The translations under genes and the position numbers were made by a program. Under the pieces are notes generated by a model. It was not told the origin of the DNA. It was given only the letters and a program-made list of their open reading frames with translations, and made no database searches. Positions 1 through 6,820 of a stretch of 11,374 nucleotides of DNA are shown here, piece by piece (the first letter of the stretch is position 1; each line of letters opens with the position of its first letter). Origin of the DNA: Candidatus Eiseniibacteriota bacterium (lineage in GTDB: Bacteria; Arandabacterota; Arandabacteria; JAGLYR01); NCBI GenBank assembly GCA_023132135.1, contig JAGLYR010000137.1:1-11374 (forward strand). The letters are read 5' to 3'.

Positions 1-88
1 CACCCTGTCACCTGTCACTTGGTTGAGGCAGCGCCACGTCCGTGTGACGAGGGCGAGTGACAAGTGTCGAGTGTCGAGGAAATAGGGC
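1..88 (+). repeat. Left arm of a long inverted intergenic repeat
   Basis: This stretch matches the reverse complement of 4527-4615. Positions 38-88 pair without any mismatch over 51 nt with 4527-4577, and the rest differs by four substitutions and one 1-nt indel. It is built from degenerate 7-nt words such as GTGTCGA and CCTGTCA. It may continue beyond the window start. It is non-coding and ends about 20 nt before the next start codon. It is likely a dispersed intergenic repeat and not a transposon end, since no transposase lies between the arms. Confidence 0.85.
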
Positions 89-110
89 GGAACTCCGAGG
101 AGGAATTGCA

Positions 111-473
111 ATGAAGGTTGTGGTGACATCGGCAGGCCAGACAATGGACTCCGAAGTGGATTCCCGCTTCGGACGGGCCGCGTATTTTCTGCTGGTCGAC
201 ACCGAGACGGACGAGCTCGATGCCGTGGATAACTCGCAGGATCTGGAAGCGGCGCAGGGAGCCGGCATTCAGGCGGCGCAGAAGGTTGCGGGGTTGGAGC
301 CCGAGTACCTGATTGGCGGTCACTGCGGCCCGAAGGCTTTTGCCGTGCTGAGTGCCGCGGGGATCAAGGTTGTCGTGGGAGCCCACGGAACCGTGCGGGA
401 GGCCGTGCAACAGCTCCAGCAGGGCGAACTACGTGAGGTGGGTGAGGCGGATGTAGAGGGACACTGGGTTTGA
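111..473 (+). CDS. NifX/NifB-type dinitrogenase iron-molybdenum cofactor family protein (ORP-like)
   Basis: This is a 120-residue single-domain protein of the NifX/NafY/MTH1175 fold, a family that carries metal-sulfur clusters or cofactor precursors in the cytosol. The beta strand MKVVVTSAG opens the domain, the family segment VDSRFGRA is at 16-23, and GGHCGPKAF at 69-77 supplies His71 and Cys72 near the expected cluster site. I chose the ATG at 111 because AGGAGG lies at 98-103, 7 nt upstream, and the domain begins exactly there; an in-frame start at 57 would begin inside the repeat. The next gene, 84 nt downstream, is a Mrp ATPase with a second copy of this domain. That pairing recalls ORP (about 12 kDa, binds a Mo-Cu-S cluster) and MrpORP of Desulfovibrio. 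The family call is firm. The ORP-like role and the metal are inference; a general Fe-S or Mo chaperone is the alternative. Confidence 0.85.
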   Translation: MKVVVTSAGQTMDSEVDSRFGRAAYFLLVDTETDELDAVDNSQDLEAAQGAGIQAAQKVAGLEPEYLIGGHCGPKAFAVLSAAGIKVVVGAHGTVREAVQQLQQGELREVGEADVEGHWV

Positions 474-557
474 CGCGGCAAGGGCGCGAACAGTGAACCT
501 TTGGCCGTAGATTGTGCAGGTGGTTGGTGAGAAACGCGAGCTAAGGAGGTTTTCCAG

Positions 558-1850
558 GTGACGATGGGCGAGTGTAAAGGAGGCGGTTCGGGTTGCAGCG
601 CAACGGGGGGCGGGGTGCCCGGGATGGGCGCAGAGCAAGAGGCGGTTGACAAGCGGATGTCGCACATCCGGCACAAGATCATGGTGCTCTCGGGCAAGGG
701 GGGCGTTGGAAAGAGTACGGTTGCGGTGAATCTGGCCTACTCGCTGTCGCTGAAGGGGAACCGGGTCGGGCTTCTGGATGTCGATGTGCATGGTCCGAGC
801 GTCCCCAGGATGCTGGGCTTGGATGGACAGCCGGTCGCGGGAAAGGACGGGGGGCTCGCGCCTGTGGAAATGGGCCCCAACCTTCTGGTGATGTCCATGG
901 GGTTTCTCCTCCGGGATAAGGATGACGCTGTAGTGTGGCGGGGACCGCTCAAGGCAAACGTCATCCGGCAGTTCCTGTCCGATGTGGAGTGGGGCGAACT
1001 GGACTACCTCATCATCGACTCTCCGCCTGGAACGGGGGATGAGCCTCTGTCCGTTGGACAGCTCATTCGCGGCGCGGATGGGGCCATCGTGGTTACGACA
1101 CCGCAGGAAATAGCGCTGGCCGATGTGCGCAAATCCATCAGCTTCTGTCGCGGTCTGGGTCTTCCGGTGCTGGGGGTGGTCGAGAACATGAGCGGATTGG
1201 TGTGTCCGCACTGCGGAGAGCGCGTGGATGTATTCAAGAGCGGGGGAGGGGAGGAGATGGCCCGGGACATGGGAGTGCGCTTCCTGGGGCGGATTCCTCT
1301 GGATCCCGGCGTCGTGGAGCTGGCAGACCGGGGAAAGCTGGTCGTCGAACACGCTCTCGGGCCGGGTACGGCGGAGAGCTTCCAGGCGCTGGCAGAGACT
1401 GTGATCGGACTGGAACAGGGATCGACATCGACGGAGCAGCAACCGGAGAAACGGAGGCGGGACTTGACGAAAGGTGAGACCCGGGATCCCGGGGTTGATG
1501 GGGCAACATCCATGAGAATAGCGATTCCCGTAGCAGGTGGAAAGCTATGTGCGCATTTCGGGCACTGTGAAACATTTGCCCTCATTGATGTGGACACCGA
1601 GGGCAAGAAGATTGTGAGGCAGGAGAGAGTTGTTCCTCCCGGGCACGAGCCCGGCGTGCTGCCGCGGTGGCTCTCGGAGCAAGGCGCCAACATGATCATC
1701 GCCGGCGGGATGGGCCAGCGAGCGCAGGCGCTGTTCCGGGAGCAGGATATCGAGGTCGTGGTCGGTGCGTCAGCGGAAGATCCGGAGTTGGTTGTCCAGA
1801 GCTATCTAAAGGGGAACCTGGAGACGGGGGACAACCTCTGCGATCATTAG
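558..1850 (+). CDS. mrp: Mrp/NBP35-family Fe-S carrier ATPase fused to a C-terminal NifX/ORP domain (MrpORP-like)
   Basis: The protein has 430 residues in two parts. Residues 38-285 form a Mrp/ApbC/NBP35 ATPase: deviant Walker A SGKGGVGKST at 45-54, switch segment DVDVHGPS at 74-81, IIDSPPGTGD at 152-161, and the CPHC pair (Cys216, Cys219) that bridges a Fe-S cluster in Mrp dimers. A short N-terminal tail contains Cys6 and Cys13. A charged linker (288-318) leads to a NifX/ORP-type domain (319-430) with CAHFGHCETF at 331-340 and GGMGQRA at 383-389. The GTG start at 558 is preceded by AAGGAGGT at 543-550; ATG at 564 is an alternative. The same fusion is known as MrpORP in Desulfovibrio, where it works with ORP and MinD-like ATPases. 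Here only the small NifX-like gene is adjacent. The likely role is cytosolic assembly or transfer of a metal-sulfur cluster; which cluster cannot be told from sequence. Confidence 0.93.
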   Translation: MTMGECKGGGSGCSATGGGVPGMGAEQEAVDKRMSHIRHKIMVLSGKGGVGKSTVAVNLAYSLSLKGNRVGLLDVDVHGPSVPRMLGLDGQPVAGKDGGLAPVEMGPNLLVMSMGFLLRDKDDAVVWRGPLKANVIRQFLSDVEWGELDYLIIDSPPGTGDEPLSVGQLIRGADGAIVVTTPQEIALADVRKSISFCRGLGLPVLGVVENMSGLVCPHCGERVDVFKSGGGEEMARDMGVRFLGRIPLDPGVVELADRGKLVVEHALGPGTAESFQALAETVIGLEQGSTSTEQQPEKRRRDLTKGETRDPGVDGATSMRIAIPVAGGKLCAHFGHCETFALIDVDTEGKKIVRQERVVPPGHEPGVLPRWLSEQGANMIIAGGMGQRAQALFREQDIEVVVGASAEDPELVVQSYLKGNLETGDNLCDH

Positions 1851-1896
1851 CAGCAAGTGCGCACGCCGGGCTCAGCCCGGCAATCCGTCTTGCTGC
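1850..1896 (+). terminator. Nested hairpin directly after the mrp stop codon
   Basis: An inner perfect stem GCCGGGC/GCCCGGC (1865-1871 with 1875-1881, 3-nt loop) is enclosed by a symmetrical 7x7 internal loop and an outer stem GCAGCAAG/CTTGCTGC (1850-1857 with 1889-1896). It starts on the last base of the mrp stop codon, where a 3' end is expected. There is no T-run after it, so it is not a textbook intrinsic terminator; a 3'-end stabiliser is equally possible. Confidence 0.5.
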
Positions 1897-1898
1897 AG

Positions 1899-2075
1899 AG
1901 GGGTGAAAGCCGAAAGCCGAAAGGTGAAAGGCCAAGCCTGACACCAAATACTGCACCTTCACCCCGGTCACCTCTCTCCTTCTCTCCTCTCGCCTCCCTG
2001 TCAACGAGAGAACCTGAGAAGCACTCGTCCCTATTGTCTATTTCCTACATTCTATTTCCTCTACGGTTCCGGTCC
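1899..2075. repeat. Heptamer-phased non-coding repeat region
   Basis: This gene-free stretch is organised in 7-nt steps. Four consecutive GAAAG-type heptamers lie at 1905-1932, CT-rich heptamers follow around 1971-2000, and TCTATTTCCT occurs twice 14 nt apart (2037-2046, 2051-2060). GGGGTGAA at 1900-1907 is complementary to TTCACCCC at 1958-1965. The word CTATTTCCTC (2052-2061) also occurs at 4530-4539, and its complement at 77-86, which links this region to the inverted repeat. I see no credible coding capacity. It resembles in style the short tandemly repeated heptamers described from cyanobacterial intergenic DNA; that comparison is by analogy only. Confidence 0.6.
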
Positions 2076-2108
2076 ATCCTCAAGGAAAAGCGCATTGGCT
2101 GGTTGCCG

Positions 2109-2137
2109 TTGCGGGTCCGCCGGGCCTATGGTATAAT
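2109..2137 (+). promoter_or_regulatory. Sigma70-type promoter for the secreted protease gene
   Basis: A perfect -10 TATAAT at 2132-2137 is preceded by the extended element TGG (TGn) at 2129-2131. A weak -35 TTGCGG sits at 2109-2114 with a 17-nt spacer. Transcription would start near 2144, giving a leader of about 50 nt to the ATG at 2197. It lies at the downstream edge of the repeat region, the expected place. Confidence 0.65.
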
Positions 2138-2196
2138 AGATGGTCATGAGTAGAGTCGTGAGATGCGTGTCAGCTTTGCATAGAGGGAGGTTCTTC

Positions 2197-4509
2197 ATGA
2201 AGAAGGGGAAGGCTTTTGTAATGATTGGTGTCTTTTGTGTGGCCATTCTAGCTCTCCTGGTCTCTATCCCGGCGGTGGCCGGAGAAGATGCGACTCACGA
2301 CGGGGCTCTGGGGGTGGCCAATCCCGCAGCCGTCTACTGCCGCGAACTGGGCTACGAGGTCGAAGTTATCCGGACAGAAGCCGGCGAGCGGCTGATATGC
2401 ACCCTGCCCAACGGCGAGATCTGCGATGCGTGGGATTTCTACAGAGGCAAAGTCTGGCAGGAATATTCCTATTGCGCGCTCCAGGGGTACGAAACGGTCA
2501 CCCGGACCAACAGCGACGGTTCCTTTACCACTGAGTGCGCGGTCTGTATGGGTGTGGACGGGACGGAGATGGGAACCGTAGCAGAACTGATGAACCTGAC
2601 CGGGAAGATCATCACCGGTATCGGGATTCCGGGGGATTCCGGCGTCCCGGAGGAATTCCCTGTCTATGGACAGCCCGGTCGGGACCTTCCGTCCTACTTC
2701 AACTGGTGCGACCAGGGCGGATGCACGTCCGTCAAGAACCAGTCCTCCTGCGGCAGCTGCTGGGCCTTCGCCACGGTGGTTCCCCTCGAGTGCAACATCC
2801 TGATCAAGGAGAGCGTGGAAGTCGATCTCTCCGAGCAGTGGCTGGTGAGCTGCAACCAGGAGGGCTATGACTGTGGCGGCGGCTGGTGGGTCCACCAGTA
2901 CCACGAGTGGAAAACGGATCCCTGCGGTGGGACGGGAGCGGTTCTGGAGTCCAACTTCCCCTACACAGCGACGGATGCTCCGTGCAACTGCCCCTACGAC
3001 CATGACTACCTCATTGAAGCCTGGGACTACGTGGGCAGTAGCAGCAGTGTTCCCCCGGTCAACTCCGTCAAGCAGGCCATCATGGACTACGGTCCCGCCT
3101 GCGTTGCCGTAACTGTGAACACCGCATTCCATGACTACAGCGGCGGCGTGTTCAACAGCTGCAGCACTTCGGGCGTCAACCATGGCGTCGGTCTGGTCGG
3201 CTGGGACGACAGCCTGGGCTCCGGCGGCGCCTGGCTCTTGAAGAACTCCTGGGGACCGGGCTGGGGCGAGAACGGATACATGTGGATTGAGTACGGCTGC
3301 AGCTACATCGGCTACGCGGCCACCTACGTGGACTACAGCAACCCGCTGAAGATCGCGCTCCCCAATGGGGTTCCGGAAGCTGTTCCTCCCGGCGAGGCGA
3401 CGACCCTCCTGGTCCAGATCGACGAGACGGGCGATATCTACGTCTCCGGAACGGGCATGCTTCACTACCGCTACGACGGCGGGACATACCTCACGTCATC
3501 CCTGGTGCATCTCGGTGGCGACTTGTACGAAGCCACACTGCCCGCTCCGGCCTGCGACGACTCACCGGAGTACTACTTCAGCGCCGAGGGTGTGGCCTCG
3601 GGAACCGTCTACAATCCAAGGCAGGCCCCGACGTCCAACTACACGTCGGTGGTGGGCACTCTCACGACGGTCTTCGCCGACGATTTTGAATCGGCTTCCG
3701 GATGGACCGTGGAGAATGATGCGTCTCTCACGGATGGCGCCTGGGACCGCGGCGTCCCGGTGGGTGGAGGGGATCGCGGCGATCCCCCGACCGACTTCGA
3801 CGGATCGGGCAAGTGTTTCCTGACAGACAATGTCGATGATAACTCCGACGTCGATGGAGGAATCACGTGGCTGATTTCTCCGGTTCTTGACGCCACGGTG
3901 GGGGATCAGGTCCGGATCAAGTATGCCCTGTGGTACACGAACTACTTCGGGAACAATCCCAACAACGATCTGTTCAAGGCCTACGTGTCCAATGATAACG
4001 GTTCGAACTGGATACTGGCGGAGACGATTGGGCCCAGCAGCTCGAGCGGATGGACGGAGCGGGGCTTCCTCATCAACGACTTCGTCACCGCTACGGATCA
4101 GGTGAAAGTTCGGTTCGAAGCTTCGGACCTTGGCGGGGGATCCGTCGTGGAAGCGGGCATCGATGCATTCATGGTTCAGGTGCTCGAATGCGCGGAGACC
4201 GGTGTTGCCGACCTGCGTGTTGGCGTGTCCGACTATCGTCTCCACGCGAATGTCCCGAACCCCTTCAATCCGAACACGGTCATCCGGTACGAGCTGCCTC
4301 GGCCGGGTGCGGTTCATCTCAACGTCTATGACGTTTCCGGCCGCATGATCCGGGCGCTGGTGAGCTCGCCGCTCCAGGGAGCGGGCGAGCACTCGGTCGA
4401 GTGGAATGGTCGGGACGGAAGCGGTCAGCCGGTGGCTTCGGGTGTGTATTTCTACAGGCTCGAGACCGGCGAGAGGACATTCACGAGGAAGATGGTATTG
4501 ACGAAGTGA
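2197..4509 (+). CDS. Secreted papain-family (C1A) cysteine protease with DUF333, jelly-roll region and C-terminal sorting domain
   Basis: The protein has 770 residues. A signal peptide occupies 1-28 (Lys-rich start, hydrophobic core, cleavage after AVA28). A DUF333-like segment follows at about 41-98 (NPAAVYC to the WDFYR region). The C1A catalytic domain spans about 165-382: oxyanion Gln182, nucleophile Cys188 in CGSCWAFA, His329 in GVNHG and Asn350 in LLKNSW, so all catalytic residues are present. A beta-rich spacer (385-490) is followed by a MAM/concanavalin-like jelly-roll region (493-665). A FlgD-like/type IX-style sorting domain (about 678-770) starts at PNPFNPNT and ends TRKMVLTK. I see no I29 inhibitor propeptide; DUF333 occupies its place. 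I chose ATG 2197 for its GAGGGAGG ribosome-binding site at 2183-2190 and its proper signal peptide; the upstream in-frame ATG at 2140 lies at the promoter. The protein is probably exported and surface-anchored or released to degrade external protein. Confidence 0.93.
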   Translation: MKKGKAFVMIGVFCVAILALLVSIPAVAGEDATHDGALGVANPAAVYCRELGYEVEVIRTEAGERLICTLPNGEICDAWDFYRGKVWQEYSYCALQGYETVTRTNSDGSFTTECAVCMGVDGTEMGTVAELMNLTGKIITGIGIPGDSGVPEEFPVYGQPGRDLPSYFNWCDQGGCTSVKNQSSCGSCWAFATVVPLECNILIKESVEVDLSEQWLVSCNQEGYDCGGGWWVHQYHEWKTDPCGGTGAVLESNFPYTATDAPCNCPYDHDYLIEAWDYVGSSSSVPPVNSVKQAIMDYGPACVAVTVNTAFHDYSGGVFNSCSTSGVNHGVGLVGWDDSLGSGGAWLLKNSWGPGWGENGYMWIEYGCSYIGYAATYVDYSNPLKIALPNGVPEAVPPGEATTLLVQIDETGDIYVSGTGMLHYRYDGGTYLTSSLVHLGGDLYEATLPAPACDDSPEYYFSAEGVASGTVYNPRQAPTSNYTSVVGTLTTVFADDFESASGWTVENDASLTDGAWDRGVPVGGGDRGDPPTDFDGSGKCFLTDNVDDNSDVDGGITWLISPVLDATVGDQVRIKYALWYTNYFGNNPNNDLFKAYVSNDNGSNWILAETIGPSSSSGWTERGFLINDFVTATDQVKVRFEASDLGGGSVVEAGIDAFMVQVLECAETGVADLRVGVSDYRLHANVPNPFNPNTVIRYELPRPGAVHLNVYDVSGRMIRALVSSPLQGAGEHSVEWNGRDGSGQPVASGVYFYRLETGERTFTRKMVLTK

Positions 4510-4526
4510 TAGGCTTGCGGAATGCG

Positions 4527-4615
4527 GCCCTATTTCCTCGACACTCGACACTTGTCACTCGCCCTCGTCACACGGACGGGGCGCTGGCCCCAATCCAGTG
4601 ACAGGTGACAGGGTG
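4527..4615 (-). repeat. Right arm of the long inverted intergenic repeat
   Basis: This is the inverted partner of 1-88, with 51 nt uninterrupted at 4527-4577. It is made of near-heptamers: TCGACAC twice at 4538-4551, TTGTCAC at 4552-4558, and GTGACAG twice at 4598-4611, with a third imperfect copy running into 4620. It begins 17 nt after the protease stop codon. It is non-coding. The sequence 4616-4680 after it shows nothing recognisable. Confidence 0.85.
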
Positions 4616-4680
4616 ACAGGCGACTGGGATTGGGGAGTACTGCTGTCCGCGGCTTGCGCTCTCCATCAATCACCGGGGTC

Positions 4681-4731
4681 ATAGGCTGGGTTATTCAGGA
4701 ATCCCGTGGCGACCTGAATAACCCAGCCTAT
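4681..4731. terminator. Perfect 19-bp palindrome between convergent genes
   Basis: Positions 4681-4699 are exactly complementary to 4713-4731, with a 13-nt loop. The right arm touches the stop codon of the minus-strand beta-helix gene (4731-4733), and the plus-strand protease gene ends about 170 nt to the left. This position between converging genes suits a bidirectional terminator. Neither side carries a T-run, so Rho-independent termination in the classical sense is not shown; an mRNA 3'-end protector or a palindromic repeat unit are alternatives. Confidence 0.6.
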
Positions 4732-5606
4732 TAGCGGTATGCTTCCTTGAGAGTAGACCAGTTGAGAGGTTCGATCCTCTGGACAACACTGTCCGTGCAG
4801 GATTCACCGAACGCCCCGATCAAGACCCCACAGCCATTGTTGACCGGCAGGCACGGAGAATTGTCCCCCAGGCCGTAGTTGTTCTCCGGCGGATTGCAGA
4901 ACTGGGGGTCCGCGGAGAAGTTGCCGCTGGCCCCGGCTTGGTCTTCGATGCAGCCTACCCAGTCTCCCCCCTCGTTACCGTACATGTTGCAGCAGGTTAG
5001 AGTGGGGTGCGATGTGACGGAGCAGGAGATGGGCTCTCCCCCGGTGCAGAAAGCGATGATGGTGTTCTGCAGCGTTGGGCAGGAGGTACTCCCGCAGGAG
5101 ATGGCGGCGCCATATTCCCACGTGACGGAATTGTGCGAGAAGGTGCAGTCTATGATCATGGGAGAGGAATGGTAACAGTGCATTGCGCCGCCGGTATTCC
5201 CGGCCGCGTGATTCCGGGAGAGGAGGCATCGGGAAATCGTCAGAAAAGCGTTGTCGCAATAGATTCCACCTAGGGAGCCCCCGGTGATGGTTATCCCCTC
5301 GACCCGTGCCGTATCGTCCGCGGCCTCTATGTACCGGCACTCAATCACGCTGCCCCCGAGCTGTCCGTCAATGACAACACAATCGGGTTGCCCTGTTTCG
5401 CTCCGGAGGCAGACTCCCGATTTCATATCGACGCCGTGCTCGTAGTAGGTTCCACAGGCGACCTCAACTGTGTCCCCGGCACTTGCGGAATCGATCCCGG
5501 CCTGGATTGTCGGACACGGGGAAGGGACGTACCAGGTCGTTGCCCGGGCTGGGGCCGAAAACCAGAGTGCTGCAAAACAGAGGAAAATGCCGCCAGGCTG
5601 TCTCAT
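4731..5606 (-). CDS. Secreted right-handed parallel beta-helix repeat protein
   Basis: The protein has 291 residues. A signal peptide (1-22, hydrophobic core FLCFAALWF, cleavage after ARA22) precedes WYVPSPCPTIQAGIDSA at 25-41, the usual opening of DUF1565/pectate-lyase-like beta-helix proteins. Several coils follow (about 100-205), with Asn/Gly turns and many Cys residues (GGIYCDNAF, IDCTFSHNS, CNMYGNEGG). The closing segment SADPQFCNPP...SPCLPVNNGCGVLIGAFG (231-267) is typical of this family in FCB-group candidate phyla. A short tail ends NWSTLKEAYR. The start at 5606 was chosen for the signal peptide and an AGAGGT ribosome-binding site; in-frame codons further upstream would bury the signal. 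The gene is transcribed divergently from the PerR operon. I see no enzymatic residues that let me assign an activity; surface polysaccharide binding or a structural role is possible. Confidence 0.82.
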   Translation of the reverse strand: MRQPGGIFLCFAALWFSAPARATTWYVPSPCPTIQAGIDSASAGDTVEVACGTYYEHGVDMKSGVCLRSETGQPDCVVIDGQLGGSVIECRYIEAADDTARVEGITITGGSLGGIYCDNAFLTISRCLLSRNHAAGNTGGAMHCYHSSPMIIDCTFSHNSVTWEYGAAISCGSTSCPTLQNTIIAFCTGGEPISCSVTSHPTLTCCNMYGNEGGDWVGCIEDQAGASGNFSADPQFCNPPENNYGLGDNSPCLPVNNGCGVLIGAFGESCTDSVVQRIEPLNWSTLKEAYR

Positions 5607-5675
5607 ACCGTACCTCTGATGCGGACTAGAATCCGATCGATGGTCAATGGTCTGAGGTCCATCTATACCACACAC

Positions 5676-5704
5676 ATAATACACATGTATATCGTCAGCA
5701 GCAA
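5676..5704 (-). promoter_or_regulatory. Promoter for the beta-helix gene
   Basis: Read on the minus strand, TTGCTG (5704-5699) and TATTAT (5681-5676) are separated by 17 nt. The -10 matches the consensus at five of six positions; the -35 is weak. It lies about 70 nt upstream of the start codon at 5606 and about 25 nt from the -35 of the opposite promoter, which makes a compact divergent control region. Confidence 0.5.
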
Positions 5705-5728
5705 ATGAGGCCGGAAGGGAAAAACACC

Positions 5729-5757
5729 TTGACAGGAGGAACGAATGGCACTATATT
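5729..5757 (+). promoter_or_regulatory. Strong sigma70-type promoter of the oxidative-stress operon
   Basis: A perfect -35 TTGACA (5729-5734) and a -10 TATATT (5752-5757, five of six) are separated by exactly 17 nt. The transcription start would be near 5764, about 40 nt before the PerR-type gene. No comparable promoter was seen between the following genes, so this is the best candidate for driving the cluster to about 11279. Confidence 0.75.
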
Positions 5758-5766
5758 GATAATAAG
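5752..5766. promoter_or_regulatory. Possible Fur/PerR-family operator over the -10 element
   Basis: TATTGATAATA (5754-5764) is an imperfect palindrome of two 4-bp arms around GAT, and it contains GATAAT, a Fur-type half-site. It overlaps the -10 and the predicted transcription start, where a repressor would block RNA polymerase. It does not match the Bacillus PerR box (TTATAATnATTATAA) well, so the call rests on position and AT-rich symmetry. Confidence 0.35.
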
Positions 5767-5802
5767 AAGCGTTCCGAGTAGCGTTAAGAATAGGACGTTG
5801 TC

Positions 5803-6219
5803 ATGATTCCAGCTTCGAAAAGGCGGATGACTCTCCAGCGAAAGATCATCCTGGAGGAGATAGAAAAGGTGAACGCACATCCGGCAGCGGATGAGGTGTA
5901 CGAGCTGGTCCGCGGGCGTCTGCCCAAGATCAGCCTCGGCACGGTTTACCGGAACCTCGAGATCCTGTCCGAGAGCGGTCTCATCCGGAAGCTCGACCTG
6001 GGAGACGGGCAATGGCGTTTTGACGGGAATCTGAAGGATCACTACCACGTGCAGTGCATCAGGTGTGGCAGGATTGGAGACGTGTTCTGCAAGCCATGCG
6101 AGGATCTGGAGGAATCGGTCCAGGAGAAAACCGAGTTCGAGATCCTCTCGCACCGGCTGGATTTCGTGGGGTTGTGCCCGGAGTGCAAACGGAAGGAGGA
6201 ACAGCAATGGCAGGACTGA
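5803..6219 (+). CDS. perR: Fur-family transcriptional regulator, PerR type
   Basis: The protein has 138 residues, usual for the family. The winged-helix DNA-binding part covers 8-75, with the recognition helix around SLGTVYRNLEIL (45-56). The dimer/metal part contains DHYHVQCIRCG (79-89). Structural zinc would be held by Cys85/Cys88 and Cys125/Cys128. The residues expected for the PerR peroxide-sensing iron site are all found by position: His26 (AHPAAD), Asp74, His80, His82 and Asp93. The Asp at 93, where Fur and Zur usually have Glu, favours PerR. An extra CxxC (Cys96, Cys99) is unusual. PerR with Fe(II) is inactivated by H2O2 oxidation of its His ligands, which derepresses targets. The gene is first in the operon and overlaps the rubrerythrin start by 13 nt, so autoregulation is likely. 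The ribosome-binding site is weak (AGGAC). Confidence 0.88.
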   Translation: MIPASKRRMTLQRKIILEEIEKVNAHPAADEVYELVRGRLPKISLGTVYRNLEILSESGLIRKLDLGDGQWRFDGNLKDHYHVQCIRCGRIGDVFCKPCEDLEESVQEKTEFEILSHRLDFVGLCPECKRKEEQQWQD

Positions 6220-6782
6220 AGGGAACGAAGACGGAAAAGAACATCCTGACGGCATTCGCCGGCGAATCGCAGGCGCGTAACCGCTATGCCTACTTCGCCG
6301 GCAAGGCAAGGGACGAAGGGTTCGTGCAGATCTCAGCGATCTTCACCGAGACGGCAGACCAGGAGAAGGAACATGCCAAGCGCCTGTTCAAGCTGCTGGA
6401 AGGCGGCGAGGTGGAAATCCAGGCAGGCTTCCCGGCAGGGGTCATCGGGACGACCGCCGAGAACCTGAAAGCGTCGGCGGGCGGAGAGAACTTCGAGTGG
6501 ACAGAGATGTATCCCGAGTTCGCCAAGATTGCCCGCGAGGAAGGCTTCGACGAGATCGCAGGGATATTCGAATCCATCGCGGTGGCCGAAAAGCAGCATG
6601 AGAAGCGCTACTTGGGCGTACTGGCGAACGTTGAGGCGGGGACCGTGTTCAAGAAGGACAAGGCGGTTGTCTGGCGGTGCCGGAATTGCGGATACCTCCA
6701 CGAAGGGACAGAGGCCCCGAGTTTGTGTCCGGCCTGCGCGCATCCACAGGCGCACTTTGAGCTGCTCTGCGAGAATTGGTAG
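6207..6782 (+). CDS. rbr: Rubrerythrin
   Basis: This 191-residue protein is a cytosolic diiron peroxidase that reduces H2O2 to water with electrons from rubredoxin. The ferritin-like four-helix domain (about 1-145) carries the expected ligands: Glu20, Glu53 and His56 in the first half, Glu94 and Glu97 in the second, and the E-x-x-H pair Glu128/His131. The C-terminal rubredoxin-like domain (about 152-191) binds iron with Cys158/Cys161 and Cys174/Cys177. Length and domain order match the classical Desulfovibrio type. The start at 6207 has GGAAGGAGGA at 6191-6200 upstream and overlaps the end of the regulator gene, which points to translational coupling. The high-molecular-weight rubredoxin further down the operon is a plausible electron donor. 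Confidence 0.96.
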   Translation: MAGLKGTKTEKNILTAFAGESQARNRYAYFAGKARDEGFVQISAIFTETADQEKEHAKRLFKLLEGGEVEIQAGFPAGVIGTTAENLKASAGGENFEWTEMYPEFAKIAREEGFDEIAGIFESIAVAEKQHEKRYLGVLANVEAGTVFKKDKAVVWRCRNCGYLHEGTEAPSLCPACAHPQAHFELLCENW

Positions 6783-6820
6783 AACAACAGGAATTGGCCT
6801 GGAATGCCAACAAGGGGTGG

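Noticed and set aside
429-1442. Long minus-strand reading frames opposite the mrp, protease, cysK and cysE genes
   Set aside because: They mirror strongly coding plus-strand genes in GC-rich DNA, have no family motifs, lack ribosome-binding sites and read as low-complexity Arg/Pro/His-rich products.
1905-1932. CRISPR-like direct repeats
   Set aside because: The units are 7 nt, contiguous and degenerate, with no spacers and no cas genes.
1857-2153. 98-codon plus-strand frame in the gap after mrp
   Set aside because: It runs through the nested hairpin, the heptamer repeats and the promoter; the product is repetitive and has no recognisable domain or ribosome-binding site.
2140-2196. Upstream in-frame ATG for the secreted protease
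   Set aside because: It lies directly behind the TATAAT element, before the expected transcription start, and would put 19 residues in front of a good signal peptide; ATG 2197 has a proper ribosome-binding site.
1-4615. Composite transposon or IS bounded by the inverted repeats
   Set aside because: No transposase or integrase lies between the arms, the genes inside look like ordinary chromosomal genes, and the arms consist of heptamer repeats seen in a third gap as well.
6776-6820. TTG at 6776 as the DUF2400 start
   Set aside because: It overlaps the rubrerythrin stop, has no ribosome-binding site, and adds residues outside the family's usual N-terminus; GTG 6821 follows an AAGGGG stretch, though the choice is not certain.
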